Positions 23,907 through 32,835 of a DNA stretch of 61,907 nucleotides are shown here, piece after piece. The position numbers and the translations under genes are program-made. Within the stretch, counting starts at the first letter, position 1. Each line of letters starts with the position of its first letter. The notes beneath the pieces are model-generated. The model was not told where the DNA came from. It did no database searches and was given only the letters and a program-made list of their open reading frames with translations. This DNA is from an uncultured Oscillospiraceae bacterium (GTDB taxonomy: Bacteria; Bacillota; Clostridia; Oscillospirales; Oscillospiraceae), in assembly GCA_934589225.1 (NCBI GenBank), contig CAKTNS010000008.1, positions 1-61,907 on the forward strand, read 5' to 3'.

Positions 23907-25236
23907 GGATCTGACCGTTGGAAAACCCGAGTCGGTGCTGTGGAAATTCTGCCTGCCCCTGTTCGGCAGCATTATTTTCCAGCAGCTTTACAACCTGGCC
24001 GACAGCTTTGTGGCCGGAAAATTTGTGGGCGAAAACGCCCTGGCCGCTGTGGGCAACAGCTATGAAATCACCCTGATTTTCATCGCCTTTGCCTTCGGCT
24101 GCAACATCGGCTGCTCCGTGGTGGTCTCCCAGCTCTTCGGCGCCCGGCGGATGGCGGAGCTGAAAACCGCCGTCTATACGACCCTTATCGCCAGCGGCGT
24201 GGTCTGTGTCCTGCTGATGATTTTTGGCACCCTGTTCTGCACGGACCTATTGCACCTGATCCACACCCCGGAGGACATTCTGGCAGACTCCCGGCTGTAT
24301 ATGGATATTTACATTCTGGGCCTGCCCTTTGTGTTCTATTACAATGTGGCCACCGGTATTTTTTCCGCCCTGGGGGATTCCAAAACCCCCTTCTATTTCC
24401 TGGCGGCCTCCTCCATTTCCAATATCGCTGTGGACATCCTCTTTGTCACCGCCTTCAAGATGGGCGTGGCCGGTGTGGCCTGGGCCACCTTCCTGTGCCA
24501 GGGGGTCAGCTGCGTTCTGGCGGTGGCGGTGGTGTTCCGCCGGTTCCGGGCCATTGAGACCCAGGAAAAACCCAGGCTCTTCTCCATGATCCTGCTGAAG
24601 AAGATCGCCATTGTGGCGATTCCCAGCATTTTGCAGCAGAGCTTTATTTCCGTAGGCAATATCATCATCCAGGGCGTCATCAATTCCTTCGGCTCCAGCG
24701 TCATTGCGGGCTATTCCGCCTCGGTGAAGCTCAACAACCTGGTCATCACCTCCTTTACCACCCTGGGCAACGGCATCTCCAACTACACCGCCCAGAATAT
24801 GGGCGCGGAAAAGCCGGAGCGTGTCCGTCAGGGCTTCCGGGCAGGGCTGAAGCTGGTGTGGATGCTGAGCATCCCCCTGACCCTGCTGTATGTTTTCGCC
24901 GGGAAGCAGCTGCTCTACATCTTCCTGGATAACCCCACGGGCAAGGCCATGCAGGTAGGCATCCAGTTCCTGCGGGTGCTGGCCCCCTTCTATGTGGTGG
25001 TCTCGGCCAAGCTGGTCTCTGACGGCATCCTCCGGGGCGCAGGGCTCATGCGCCAGTTCATGACCGCCACCTTCCTGGACCTGATCCTCCGGGTGGTCCT
25101 GGCCAAGGTCCTCTCCGGCCCCTTCGGCCCCCTGGGCATCTGGACCGCCTGGCCCATCGGCTGGACCATCGCCATGGTGCTCTCCGTGGCGTTCTACAGG
25201 GGCGGCCCCTGGAAAAAGGGCCGGGAGAATATTTAA
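23899..25236 (+). CDS. MATE-family efflux transporter
   Basis: A 445-residue multidrug/toxic-compound extrusion antiporter with about 12 membrane helices. The family start FCLPLFGSIIFQQLYNLADS, the NALAAVGNSY loop and, in the second half, ATFLDLILRVVLAK are intact. It should export cationic or other small compounds using Na+ or H+. The ATG lies within the last codons of the cytidylate-kinase-like gene, so the upstream ORF start (23809) is not used. Control by the divergent LysR protein is likely. A second MATE gene is at 39330-40709. Confidence 0.93.
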   Translation: MTKDLTVGKPESVLWKFCLPLFGSIIFQQLYNLADSFVAGKFVGENALAAVGNSYEITLIFIAFAFGCNIGCSVVVSQLFGARRMAELKTAVYTTLIASGVVCVLLMIFGTLFCTDLLHLIHTPEDILADSRLYMDIYILGLPFVFYYNVATGIFSALGDSKTPFYFLAASSISNIAVDILFVTAFKMGVAGVAWATFLCQGVSCVLAVAVVFRRFRAIETQEKPRLFSMILLKKIAIVAIPSILQQSFISVGNIIIQGVINSFGSSVIAGYSASVKLNNLVITSFTTLGNGISNYTAQNMGAEKPERVRQGFRAGLKLVWMLSIPLTLLYVFAGKQLLYIFLDNPTGKAMQVGIQFLRVLAPFYVVVSAKLVSDGILRGAGLMRQFMTATFLDLILRVVLAKVLSGPFGPLGIWTAWPIGWTIAMVLSVAFYRGGPWKKGRENI

Positions 25237-25244
25237 AAAATTCA

Positions 25245-25276
25245 GGCACCTCGAAAATTCGGGGTGCCGATTTTTT
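25245..25276. terminator. Terminator after the MATE gene
   Basis: GGCACC..CGAA pairs with TTCG.GGTGCC and is followed by TTTTTT. An A-run precedes the stem, so it may also stop the convergent GntR transcript. Confidence 0.85.
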
Positions 25277-25295
25277 ATGCGGGGAGCCTTTTAAA

Positions 25296-26009
25296 TTAAT
25301 ATATAAAAGAATGAATTACATCAATAGCGGCCTCAGCGTTACCTTGTCTGACGTTTTCCAGAATAGCACGATGGCCGACGACGGCCTGGTTCCAATACTC
25401 CTCAAATTGTTTTCCTGTGCTGTGGAGATTATCCAGGCTGATTTGCTGAGACCAGTAATTGCGGTTGATGGAGAACATCATCATGTAAGCATAAGCCCAC
25501 ATAACATTCCCTGAGAGATAGCACAGCTCCCGATGAAAACGGTAATCAACTTTAATAAACTCTTCCAGATTTTCTGTTTGGGCGATCAGATCCATCTGGT
25601 CTACCAGCTGATTGAGCTTTTTAAAATCATCAGGGTGATGATTGCGGGCACAGGTTTCCCGTATGGATATTTCCTCAATTTTCATGCGAAAATCAGATAT
25701 CTCCTGGAAAGATACCTTTTGGACAAGGAGATCGGCCACGTTATCCATAAAATCCGTAAGTCGAAATTTGGCTACATAGGTCCCATCGCCTTGCCGGTTT
25801 TCCAGCAGTTTCAGAGCAATCAGCTTTTGCAGGGCACTTCGGACGGAAATCCGACTGACACCATAGGCCTCGGCAATTTCATTCTCAGAGGGGATCCGGT
25901 CGCCCTCCTTCCATTCACCGCTGATGATTCGCTGACGAAGATCATTATAAACCGTGTCTGATACACTGGCACGGACTATTTTTTTTGCCTCGAATTTTGT
26001 ATTGTCCAC
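25296..26009 (-). CDS. GntR-family (FadR/FCD-type) transcriptional regulator
   Basis: A 237-residue regulator. The N-terminal winged helix reads VYNDLRQRIISGEWKEGDRI, PSENEIAEAYGVSRISVRSA and LQKLIALKLLENRQGDGTYV. The C-terminal all-helical FCD ligand domain carries the His-rich effector/metal pocket (YRFHRELCYLSGN, VGHRAILENV). AAGGAG is eight bases before the GTG at 26009, which is preferred to the ATG at 26036. It is divergent from the sugar-acid type operon, and a matching operator lies in that operon's promoter. FCD regulators usually repress such operons until the substrate binds. Confidence 0.88.
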   Translation of the reverse strand: MDNTKFEAKKIVRASVSDTVYNDLRQRIISGEWKEGDRIPSENEIAEAYGVSRISVRSALQKLIALKLLENRQGDGTYVAKFRLTDFMDNVADLLVQKVSFQEISDFRMKIEEISIRETCARNHHPDDFKKLNQLVDQMDLIAQTENLEEFIKVDYRFHRELCYLSGNVMWAYAYMMMFSINRNYWSQQISLDNLHSTGKQFEEYWNQAVVGHRAILENVRQGNAEAAIDVIHSFIY

Positions 26010-26205
26010 AGTGTTTTCTCCTTGCCGCGCCAACAAGAACGGCGCATTCTAACATAATCATTCGAGAGAATTCTCTATACTACAACCAGTCTAGCATAGC
26101 CTGACTGGAAAGTAAACCCTTTTTTCCGCAACACATGGCAGAGTGTGGAATGACGATTGTGAAAAGTGTAGAAAAAGGATGAGTAATTTTGTTAAATCTG
26201 AGCGA

Positions 26206-26280
26206 TTGACATTTAAATAGAAACCGTTAAAATAAGAAATACAAATTGGTAATACAACTTACAAATATACATATTACCAA
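26206..26280 (+). promoter_or_regulatory. Promoter and GntR-type operator of the enolase-superfamily operon
   Basis: TTGACA (26206-26211) and TAAAAT (26228-26233) have a 16-base spacer. Just downstream, TGGTAATACAA (26247-26257) matches the FadR/FCD consensus TNGTNNNACNA. TTGGTAAT (26246-26253) and ATTACCAA (26273-26280) form a long inverted repeat. Binding here would block transcription start. Confidence 0.65.
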
Positions 26281-26307
26281 CTAACAAACAAGAGGAGGAT
26301 CGATCAA

Positions 26308-27501
26308 ATGAAAGTAACCAGTGTGGATGTATATGCCCTGAAGCATCGAGGACCTGCCGGGAGCATGCGGGGAATTGGATGCCGTGTATTTACGGATGAG
26401 GGGATTTACGGCGACGGTGAAGCCGGCATCTCCTACGGCGTAGGTGCTCCGGCAGCCTTCTCAATGATTCAGTCGTTGGCTCCGCTGATCATTGGCCAGG
26501 ACCCCATGCGCAATGAGTTCCTGTGGGAGAAAATGTTTAAGGAAACTTTCTGGGGCCAGGCTGGCGGTGCGATTTTCTATGCCGGTATGAGTGCGCTGGA
26601 TATGGCGTTATTTGACATCAAATGCAAGGCGCTGAACGTACCGGCCTATCAGTTGCTGGGCGGCAAGCATAGGGACAAGCTGCGTGCCTATGCCAGTCAG
26701 CTTCAGCTTGGATGGGTGGATGATGACGCACCCGGTTGGCGGCTGGCGGTTACAGAAGAGGATTATGCCAGGGAGGCAAGAATTGCGGTAGAGGATGGAT
26801 ACGATGCCATCAAGGTGGATTTCCTCAGCGTCAGCCCGGAAGGGCGGCTCCGTACACCGGAGGAATCCTGTGGCCTGCTGCCGAAGAAAACCGTGAAAAA
26901 CGTTATTGACCGCATCCGGGCCACCCGGGAAGCGGTGGGGCCGGATGTGGATATTATCATTGAAAATCACTCCAATACCGACGCACTTTCCGCAACATTG
27001 ATCGGCCAGGCAGCGGAAGAATATGATATCATGTATTATGAAGAGGTCTGTACACCCCTGAACCCCATGGTCATGAAGAATGTGAAGAATCGGGTCAACA
27101 TTCCGATTGCCAACGGCGAACGGGTATTTACCCGCTGGGGCTACATTCCATTCCTTTTGGACGATTCCATGCATGTGCTGCAGCCGGATATTTGCCTGTG
27201 CGGTGGTATTACCGAGGCGAAAAAGATTTGTGACTTGGCTCATATTTTTGACGCGACGATCCAGGTGCATACCTGCGGTTCACCGCTGACATTGGCGGCC
27301 GCGCTGCAGCTGGAAGCGGCGATTCCCAATTTCTGTATCCATGAGCACCATGTAATCAACAAAGTTCTGTGGAACCGTGAGCTTGGAAAGTACGATATTG
27401 CGGCAGAAAAGGGATATTTCACTGTGCCTGACCGTCCTGGCTGGGGGCAGGAGTTCTCGGAATATGCGGTAGAACATGCTGATAAGGTAACCGTAAACTA
27501 A
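26308..27501 (+). CDS. Enolase-superfamily enzyme, mandelate-racemase subgroup (paralogue 1)
   Basis: A 397-residue cytoplasmic MR/MLE enzyme that should abstract a proton alpha to a carboxylate, as in acid-sugar dehydratases or racemases. Metal ligands appear as Glu219 (IIENH), Glu245/246 (YYEE) and Glu271 (NGER). A general-base candidate is Lys169 in KVDF. Asp294 (QPDI) and His321 (HTCGSPL) are 27 apart, the same spacing as the His-Asp dyad of mandelate racemase. AGAGGAGG precedes the ATG. It is first in the GntR-controlled operon. A second paralogue follows after the permease. The substrate is not identifiable from sequence; a sugar acid or amino-acid-derived acid is likely. Confidence 0.88.
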   Translation: MKVTSVDVYALKHRGPAGSMRGIGCRVFTDEGIYGDGEAGISYGVGAPAAFSMIQSLAPLIIGQDPMRNEFLWEKMFKETFWGQAGGAIFYAGMSALDMALFDIKCKALNVPAYQLLGGKHRDKLRAYASQLQLGWVDDDAPGWRLAVTEEDYAREARIAVEDGYDAIKVDFLSVSPEGRLRTPEESCGLLPKKTVKNVIDRIRATREAVGPDVDIIIENHSNTDALSATLIGQAAEEYDIMYYEEVCTPLNPMVMKNVKNRVNIPIANGERVFTRWGYIPFLLDDSMHVLQPDICLCGGITEAKKICDLAHIFDATIQVHTCGSPLTLAAALQLEAAIPNFCIHEHHVINKVLWNRELGKYDIAAEKGYFTVPDRPGWGQEFSEYAVEHADKVTVN

Positions 27502-27523
27502 TTAGAAACAGGAGGAAAAAACA

Positions 27524-28882
27524 ATGGCAGAAATGCAAAAGGTTATCAACACACCGGCGCCTCCCGCCGGAAAGCTTGGAAAGACAGAGTTGTATGCACT
27601 GGGCCTGGGGCAGGTCATTGGCGTAGGCGTTATCACTCTGGTTGGCCCGATGGTAGCAATCACCGGCAAATCTACATGGCTTGCTTATCTGGTGGCAGTT
27701 ATTCTGGGATTTATATCCCTGCTGCCCTACGTTTTCCTGACAAACACCCTGCGCTTCGGCAGCGGCATTTATTCCTATTGCGCAAGTACTCTGGATTACC
27801 GGGTATCCGGTATGCTGGCCATTACCTTTATTCCTACGACAATGGGAATGGCAAGCCTGGGAACTTCCTTTGGTATGTATTTTCATTCTCTGTTCCCCGC
27901 TGTGCCCGCAAAGGTCGCCGGCGTGGCGATACTGCTCATCTTCTTCCTGATCAATCTGGGCGGTGTCAATGTAATGGCGAAGGTGCAGAAATACGGGACC
28001 TGGTTGTTGATTGGCGGGCTGATGCTTTTTATCCTGGCAGGTCTGTTTCAAATCAAGTATCCTGAGATCTTCGACGTCATGGCTGATGACTTCATGTCCT
28101 CGGGAAGCAAAGGCTTTACTTCCGCTATTGCGACCTTCATGTATTCTACGGTGGGCTATTCCTTGCTGATGGCCTACGGCGGCCAGGCAAAGAATGCAAA
28201 GCGGGACATTCCGCGGGCTTATCTGGCAGTTTTCCTGTCGCTGATCGTTCTGTATGTAGGAGTTGCCATTGCCGCGACGTCCACCGTTCCTCTGGAAGAT
28301 TTTTCCGGGCAGTCCCTGGTTGTGGTAGCCCGGGCAATTCTGCCGGCACCTCTGTTTGTAGCCTTCATTATCTGCGGACCTATTATGGCGCTGCTGACCA
28401 CCATCAACGCTTCTATGGTCTACTATCAACTGCCCTTTGCCCAAAGCTGTGAGGATGGTTGGCTGCCGAAGTCCTGGAACATCAAGAATAAAAACGGTGT
28501 GTGCCTGCCTATTCTGATTTTCTGCGTTGTTATGGGTATTATTCCTCAGATTTCCGGTATATCCATTGTTGCCATCACGAATAATTTGCAGTTGATGACC
28601 TCTTGCCTGGCGTTTGTTTACTTCCTGGCTTTCTATCTGCTGCCCACCAAGTACCCTGAGGCGTGGAAGAAGGCGACCATGCATGTATCCAATGGAGCAT
28701 ACTACGGTATTGTTACGGTTGCACTGGCAGTACAACTTTACATTTTCTATAATGCTTGCAGAAACCTGACAGCAAAAACCGTAATCATTTCCCTTGTTGC
28801 TATGGTTGTCTGCATGGCCTATGGCTTTATTCGCGCGAAAAGTCCTGACGTACAAATCAAGACCTCCACTTGGGAGGAGTAA
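27524..28882 (+). CDS. APC-family permease
   Basis: A 452-residue amino acid-polyamine-organocation transporter with 12 predicted helices. TM1 has the broken-helix motif GLGQVIGVGVITLVG, where GxG substrate-binding turns occur in APC proteins. The loop YGGQAKNAKRDIPRAYL between TM6 and TM7 corresponds to the family's conserved G-x-E-x-x-NP-x-R-x-x-PRA region, with Gln-Ala in place of Glu. It lies between two MR-type enzymes and should import their substrate. That favours an amino-acid-like or other small organic acid. AGGAGG precedes the ATG 22 bases after the first enzyme gene. Confidence 0.9.
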   Translation: MAEMQKVINTPAPPAGKLGKTELYALGLGQVIGVGVITLVGPMVAITGKSTWLAYLVAVILGFISLLPYVFLTNTLRFGSGIYSYCASTLDYRVSGMLAITFIPTTMGMASLGTSFGMYFHSLFPAVPAKVAGVAILLIFFLINLGGVNVMAKVQKYGTWLLIGGLMLFILAGLFQIKYPEIFDVMADDFMSSGSKGFTSAIATFMYSTVGYSLLMAYGGQAKNAKRDIPRAYLAVFLSLIVLYVGVAIAATSTVPLEDFSGQSLVVVARAILPAPLFVAFIICGPIMALLTTINASMVYYQLPFAQSCEDGWLPKSWNIKNKNGVCLPILIFCVVMGIIPQISGISIVAITNNLQLMTSCLAFVYFLAFYLLPTKYPEAWKKATMHVSNGAYYGIVTVALAVQLYIFYNACRNLTAKTVIISLVAMVVCMAYGFIRAKSPDVQIKTSTWEE

Positions 28883-28888
28883 TGACCG

Positions 28889-28918
28889 GAAGCGCTGCCC
28901 TCCACCGGGCAGCGCTTC
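28889..28918 (+). promoter_or_regulatory. Intercistronic hairpin
   Basis: GAAGCGCTGCCC and GGGCAGCGCTTC form a perfect 12-bp stem between the permease and the second enzyme gene. No T tail follows, so mRNA processing or stability is more likely than termination. Confidence 0.65.
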
Positions 28919-28943
28919 TGCAATGACAAGGACGGTGTAGAGT

Positions 28944-30116
28944 ATGAAAATAACAAAAGTAGATATTTATAAATTTAACGTTATTCTTCCGTTTCACAAT
29001 GTGGTTGGCTGCCGGATCTATACGGACGAGGGGATTTACGGTGACGGGGAAGCGGCATTGGCCTATGGGGTTGGTTACCACGCAGCTGTAGGAATGGTAC
29101 AAGATCTGTCAAAGCTGGTCATCGGTATGGACCCGTTGGAAAACGAGGTCATCTGGAACAAACTGCACAAATCTACCTTCTGGGCACAGAACGGTGGTCC
29201 GGTGGTATTTGCAGGTATTTCCGCTATTGATATTGCGCTGTGGGACATTAAAGGAAAGTTCTTCGGCGTTCCGCTGTATAAGCTCTTTGGAGGGAAACAG
29301 AGGCAGACACTCCGTACCTACGCAAGCCAGATTCAGAGTGGTTTTGGGCCAAAGCATGAAATGATGGTGACACCGGAAGACTATGCAAACATTGCCCGTT
29401 CCTGTGTGGCCCAAGGGTATGACGCTGTGAAAATCGACTTTTTCTCTGTGGACGAAAAAGGTGGATTTTTTGATAAAAGGCGGCTTCTGAACAAGATGGA
29501 TGCCCAAACGCTGGAGGTTGGGGTGGAACGACTGGCTGCCGTGCGGGAGGCCGTAGGGCCTCATGTGGATATCATCATCGAAAACCACTCCAACATGGAT
29601 GCGATGACCGCCGTCCAGTTCGCCAGAGCAGCGGAACCCTACAATGTATTCTTCTTTGAAGAACCCAACACGCCCAGTCCAAAAACCGCCAAGTACATTG
29701 CGCAGAATACGAGTATTCCCATTGCGAACGGTGAGCGTATTTACACCCGCTGGCAGTATGTTCCCTATTTAGAGGATATGTCTTTGCAAATCGTTCAACC
29801 GGATATGGGCACCTGCGGAGGACCTACTGAGGTGAAAAAGGTTTGTGATATGGCCCATGCCTACGATGTATCTGTACAGATACATGTGTGTGGCTCCCCA
29901 CTGAGCTCCGCTTTGTCGCTGCATATGGAGGCGGCAATTCCTAATTTTATTATTCATGAACACCACCTGTGTATGCTGCACCAGTATAACAAGGACCTGT
30001 GCATATATGATTATCAGCCTGTTCGGGGACAATTTGAAATTCCTGAATTGCCCGGGATCGGTCAGGAATGGTCACCGGAGGCAATCGCCAAGGCTGATGT
30101 GCTGACGGTTGAATAA
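28944..30116 (+). CDS. Enolase-superfamily enzyme, mandelate-racemase subgroup (paralogue 2)
   Basis: A 390-residue MR/MLE enzyme clearly homologous to the one at 26308-27501. It keeps Glu213 (IIENH), Glu239/240 (FFEE), Glu264 (NGER), KIDF at 163-166, and Asp287/His314 (HVCGSPL) again 27 apart. The N-terminal capping loop (YKFNVILPFHNVVGC) and the insert FFDKRRLLNKMDAQT differ from paralogue 1. The two may act on different stereoisomers or consecutive intermediates, which is inference. It follows the intercistronic hairpin and is followed 16 bases later by the DUF169 gene. Exact reaction unknown. Confidence 0.88.
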   Translation: MKITKVDIYKFNVILPFHNVVGCRIYTDEGIYGDGEAALAYGVGYHAAVGMVQDLSKLVIGMDPLENEVIWNKLHKSTFWAQNGGPVVFAGISAIDIALWDIKGKFFGVPLYKLFGGKQRQTLRTYASQIQSGFGPKHEMMVTPEDYANIARSCVAQGYDAVKIDFFSVDEKGGFFDKRRLLNKMDAQTLEVGVERLAAVREAVGPHVDIIIENHSNMDAMTAVQFARAAEPYNVFFFEEPNTPSPKTAKYIAQNTSIPIANGERIYTRWQYVPYLEDMSLQIVQPDMGTCGGPTEVKKVCDMAHAYDVSVQIHVCGSPLSSALSLHMEAAIPNFIIHEHHLCMLHQYNKDLCIYDYQPVRGQFEIPELPGIGQEWSPEAIAKADVLTVE

Positions 30117-30132
30117 AAGAAGGAGGATGGGT

Positions 30133-30936
30133 ATGGAACAAAATTACCAACGACAACAGCTGTTGAAGAATTTTCTGGGCCTTCGATTTGCCCCAATTGC
30201 CCTGAAATTTCTTTCCAAAGAGGAGACAATTCCGGAAAATGTCCTTCGGCCCCGGCAGGACTTGGGGATGCATATCGCGTTATGTCAGGCGTTTGCCATG
30301 GCTCGACGTGAAAATCAAACTGTTTATATGGATAAATTTGACCATTGGTGCTGGAATCCGATCCTGACATACGGTTTGGTCCCCTTCGATCCGGAGTCGG
30401 AAGAGGTACGATTGATCGCTTCTAAAATGGGTATTGAAGGCCCGGAGAAAGCGAAAGAATTCGTGAATGCGTTTCCGAGAATCCCTTATGGGACCTATAC
30501 GGGGCTGTTGATCGCACCTTTGGAGAATGCGCTTTTTGTTCCGGATATTTTGCTGATCTATTGTCGGAATAATATGCTTGGCTCTTTGTTGATGGCAGTG
30601 AACAGCCAGACTGGCGGTATGGTTGAAAGTAGTTTTGCGCCTTTGGATTCTTGCTGCTATGGCGTTATTCCGTCGCTGCTGGACGGCAGTTATCGCATTA
30701 CTATTCCAGATCCCGGTGAGAGATGCCGGGCAGCGGTAGAACCGGACGCAATCATTTTTACGGTTCCGAAACAAAAGATGGAAGAATTTTTTGCCGGAAT
30801 ATCTTTAAAAAACAGTTTGGGCTCCACGCCTGAAAGTTTTGTCCCGGAGCTTGCCGGAGATTTTGCACGTCCACCATTTTACAACACGCTTTTTCATAGC
30901 TGGGGCCTTGACACAGGCAGAGATTGGTCCCGTTAG
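30133..30936 (+). CDS. DUF169-domain protein
   Basis: This 267-residue cytoplasmic protein matches the DUF169 pattern: an N-terminal LGLRFAPIALKFL, then LGMHIALCQAFAMARRENQT, a Cys in DKFDHWCWNP, and later LDSCCYGVIPSLLDG. The conserved cysteines suggest metal, cofactor or thiol chemistry, but no function is established to my knowledge. The ORF could begin at 30109, but AGAAGGAGG directly before ATG 30133 decides the start. It closes the operon with two MR-type enzymes and an APC permease, an association that may help assign DUF169. Confidence 0.85.
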   Translation: MEQNYQRQQLLKNFLGLRFAPIALKFLSKEETIPENVLRPRQDLGMHIALCQAFAMARRENQTVYMDKFDHWCWNPILTYGLVPFDPESEEVRLIASKMGIEGPEKAKEFVNAFPRIPYGTYTGLLIAPLENALFVPDILLIYCRNNMLGSLLMAVNSQTGGMVESSFAPLDSCCYGVIPSLLDGSYRITIPDPGERCRAAVEPDAIIFTVPKQKMEEFFAGISLKNSLGSTPESFVPELAGDFARPPFYNTLFHSWGLDTGRDWSR

Positions 30937-30983
30937 GGCAAGACGTCAGTTTTCTCCCTCCAGATTTCTGACGGATATGAAAA

Positions 30984-31020
30984 GGGCCGCTCGCAAAATT
31001 ATTTTTGCGGCGGTCCTTTT
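30984..31020 (+). terminator. Terminator of the enolase-superfamily operon
   Basis: GGGCCGC-CGCAAAA pairs with TTTTGCG-GCGGTCC and is followed by TTTT. Confidence 0.85.
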
Positions 31021-31082
31021 GCACTTTCGAGCATAGTGTTCAAATGAGGATGGGGACTTGATGCATGGGCCTGTTCCGGCAT

Positions 31083-32834
31083 TCATCCGGACAGCTCCAT
31101 GATCTCCTGTTGGATGAGTTTGCCTGCGGCGGCGGAGAGCTGGTCCATTTTGCGGATGGGGGCCAGGTCCCGGTCGTAGATTTTTTGGGCGTTGGGGAGG
31201 TTGGCGGTCTGGCCCATGAAGACGGCGGCCACGCGGATGCCCAGGCGGCGGAGGGCGCGGACTTCTTCTGCCGTGTCCTGAATCCCCAGGTCCCCGTCAT
31301 AGTCCCGGCTCAGGGGGATTTTTCCCGTGGGCGGTACCTTGTGGCTGTCATCCGGGCTGGCATCGGTCAGAAGGACCAGAAGATGCCTGTCCCGTGGGGC
31401 GGAGCGCAGCAACTCTCCCGCCATCCGCAGGGCCAGGCCGTCCCGGTTCCAACCGGCGGCAAAGTAGTGAAAAATCTTCTGCTCCCCGTTTTTTTCATGA
31501 TAATCCTTCAAAACCTGCAGCACCGTATACCCCCGGAGGCTGCAAAAGCTGCTGACCCGCACGGGGATATTGCAGTTTGCCAGGGCCTTGGCCAGAATAT
31601 AACCCTGGGCGGCAATGGTTTCCTGACAGTGAAGCCGGGAGGCGGAGCCGTCCAGCAGCAGGTCCACCGTGAAGCCGGGGGTGCTTTCTTCCTCGCTGCG
31701 CAAAAACACTTTGTCATCCAGCAGCACCGGCATCCGCCAGACCCGGCGGCTGTCCACATGGCCCTGGCGGGCGGGGACGGTGTCCGGCTGCTGCTGGGTC
31801 AGCATACAGTTGCGGATGTGCTCCGTCAGGCGCAGAAGGGCACTTTGATAGAGGTCCTTGTTTTGGATGTAGCTCTTGCGGTTTTGCTTGGCCTGCTCCG
31901 CTGCCTGGTGGGCAAGCCTCAGGGCGTCGGCCCCCATGGGCTTGCCTGGCACCGGGTCGCCCCGGGTGAACCAGAGGTGGCAGCCCAGGTGGTTGCCGGT
32001 GCAGCAGCGCTGCTCCATCAGGGACAGCTGCCGGGGGGAATAGAGACTGCGGCCAAAGCAGCTTTCCACATATTCCCGGTCTCCGGCCTGCCCTTCATTG
32101 GAGCGCAGCCAGGCCCGCAGAGCCTTCAGGGGGCGGACCGGGCTGTTTTCACCGGAGGCCGCGGACCTGCCGATGGCCAGATCGTCGGTGCGGACCATTT
32201 CCGTTGTGAACAACTTGGTCAGCAGGGGCACCCAACGTTCTCCAAAGTGGATGGAGAGAGGTGCTTTTTTGCGGGCGGTGCCGTCAAAGCGGAGGTATTT
32301 TCGGAAAGCCTCACGGATGGCGGCTCCCAGGGCTTCTCCGCTCATGGTGCCGGGGCAGGTCAGGGCCCGGTACAGCCCCTTTTCCCAGGGGGCCAGCACC
32401 GGGAGCCGCTGCCCCAGCACGGTCTTCCACCGGGCGGACTGGATGGCATAGACCAGCTGATTCTTTTCCATCCACTCCTGCCGGGAGAGCTGATATTCCG
32501 ATTCAAAAAAGGCAGCGGCGTGGGCTGCCCGCAGTCCCTCCAGGGCCGGGCGCTGGGACAGCTCCTTTTCGTAGACCACGTTTTCCAGGGCCAGCCAAGC
32601 CAGATCATCATACAGGGCCTGCCGGGCATCTCCTGCCCAGGCGGCAAACAGCTCGGCAGGCATCCGGTCTCCCAGCCATTTGTGGACCAGGCCGATGACG
32701 CAGTTCATATAGAGGTCCGGCTGGCCGTCAGGAGCCATGGCCAAAAATTGGGGCTCAAAGCTGTAATCCCCACAGGAGTCCCACACCTGATTGATGGCCC
32801 GCTTCTGGCGGGCGGTGTAGTTGGAGTGTGCCAT
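31083..32834 (-). CDS. VWA-domain protein (CbbO/NorD-like partner of an AAA ATPase)
   Basis: A 583-residue cytoplasmic protein with a C-terminal von Willebrand A domain. The MIDAS motif LLLDGSASR is at about 390-398 and LTDASPDD about 95 residues later. The N-terminal ~350 residues are helical, with a CCTGNHLGCH cysteine/His stretch. Architecture and pairing match CbbO/NorD-type proteins that work with a MoxR/CbbQ ATPase to remodel or load metal into a client enzyme. Its ATG is one base after the ATPase stop, so the two are coupled. No client enzyme (RuBisCO, NO reductase) is nearby, so the target is unknown. Transcription ends about 30 kb from any related gene in this window. Confidence 0.82.
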   Translation of the reverse strand: MAHSNYTARQKRAINQVWDSCGDYSFEPQFLAMAPDGQPDLYMNCVIGLVHKWLGDRMPAELFAAWAGDARQALYDDLAWLALENVVYEKELSQRPALEGLRAAHAAAFFESEYQLSRQEWMEKNQLVYAIQSARWKTVLGQRLPVLAPWEKGLYRALTCPGTMSGEALGAAIREAFRKYLRFDGTARKKAPLSIHFGERWVPLLTKLFTTEMVRTDDLAIGRSAASGENSPVRPLKALRAWLRSNEGQAGDREYVESCFGRSLYSPRQLSLMEQRCCTGNHLGCHLWFTRGDPVPGKPMGADALRLAHQAAEQAKQNRKSYIQNKDLYQSALLRLTEHIRNCMLTQQQPDTVPARQGHVDSRRVWRMPVLLDDKVFLRSEEESTPGFTVDLLLDGSASRLHCQETIAAQGYILAKALANCNIPVRVSSFCSLRGYTVLQVLKDYHEKNGEQKIFHYFAAGWNRDGLALRMAGELLRSAPRDRHLLVLLTDASPDDSHKVPPTGKIPLSRDYDGDLGIQDTAEEVRALRRLGIRVAAVFMGQTANLPNAQKIYDRDLAPIRKMDQLSAAAGKLIQQEIMELSG

Positions 32835-32835
32835 A

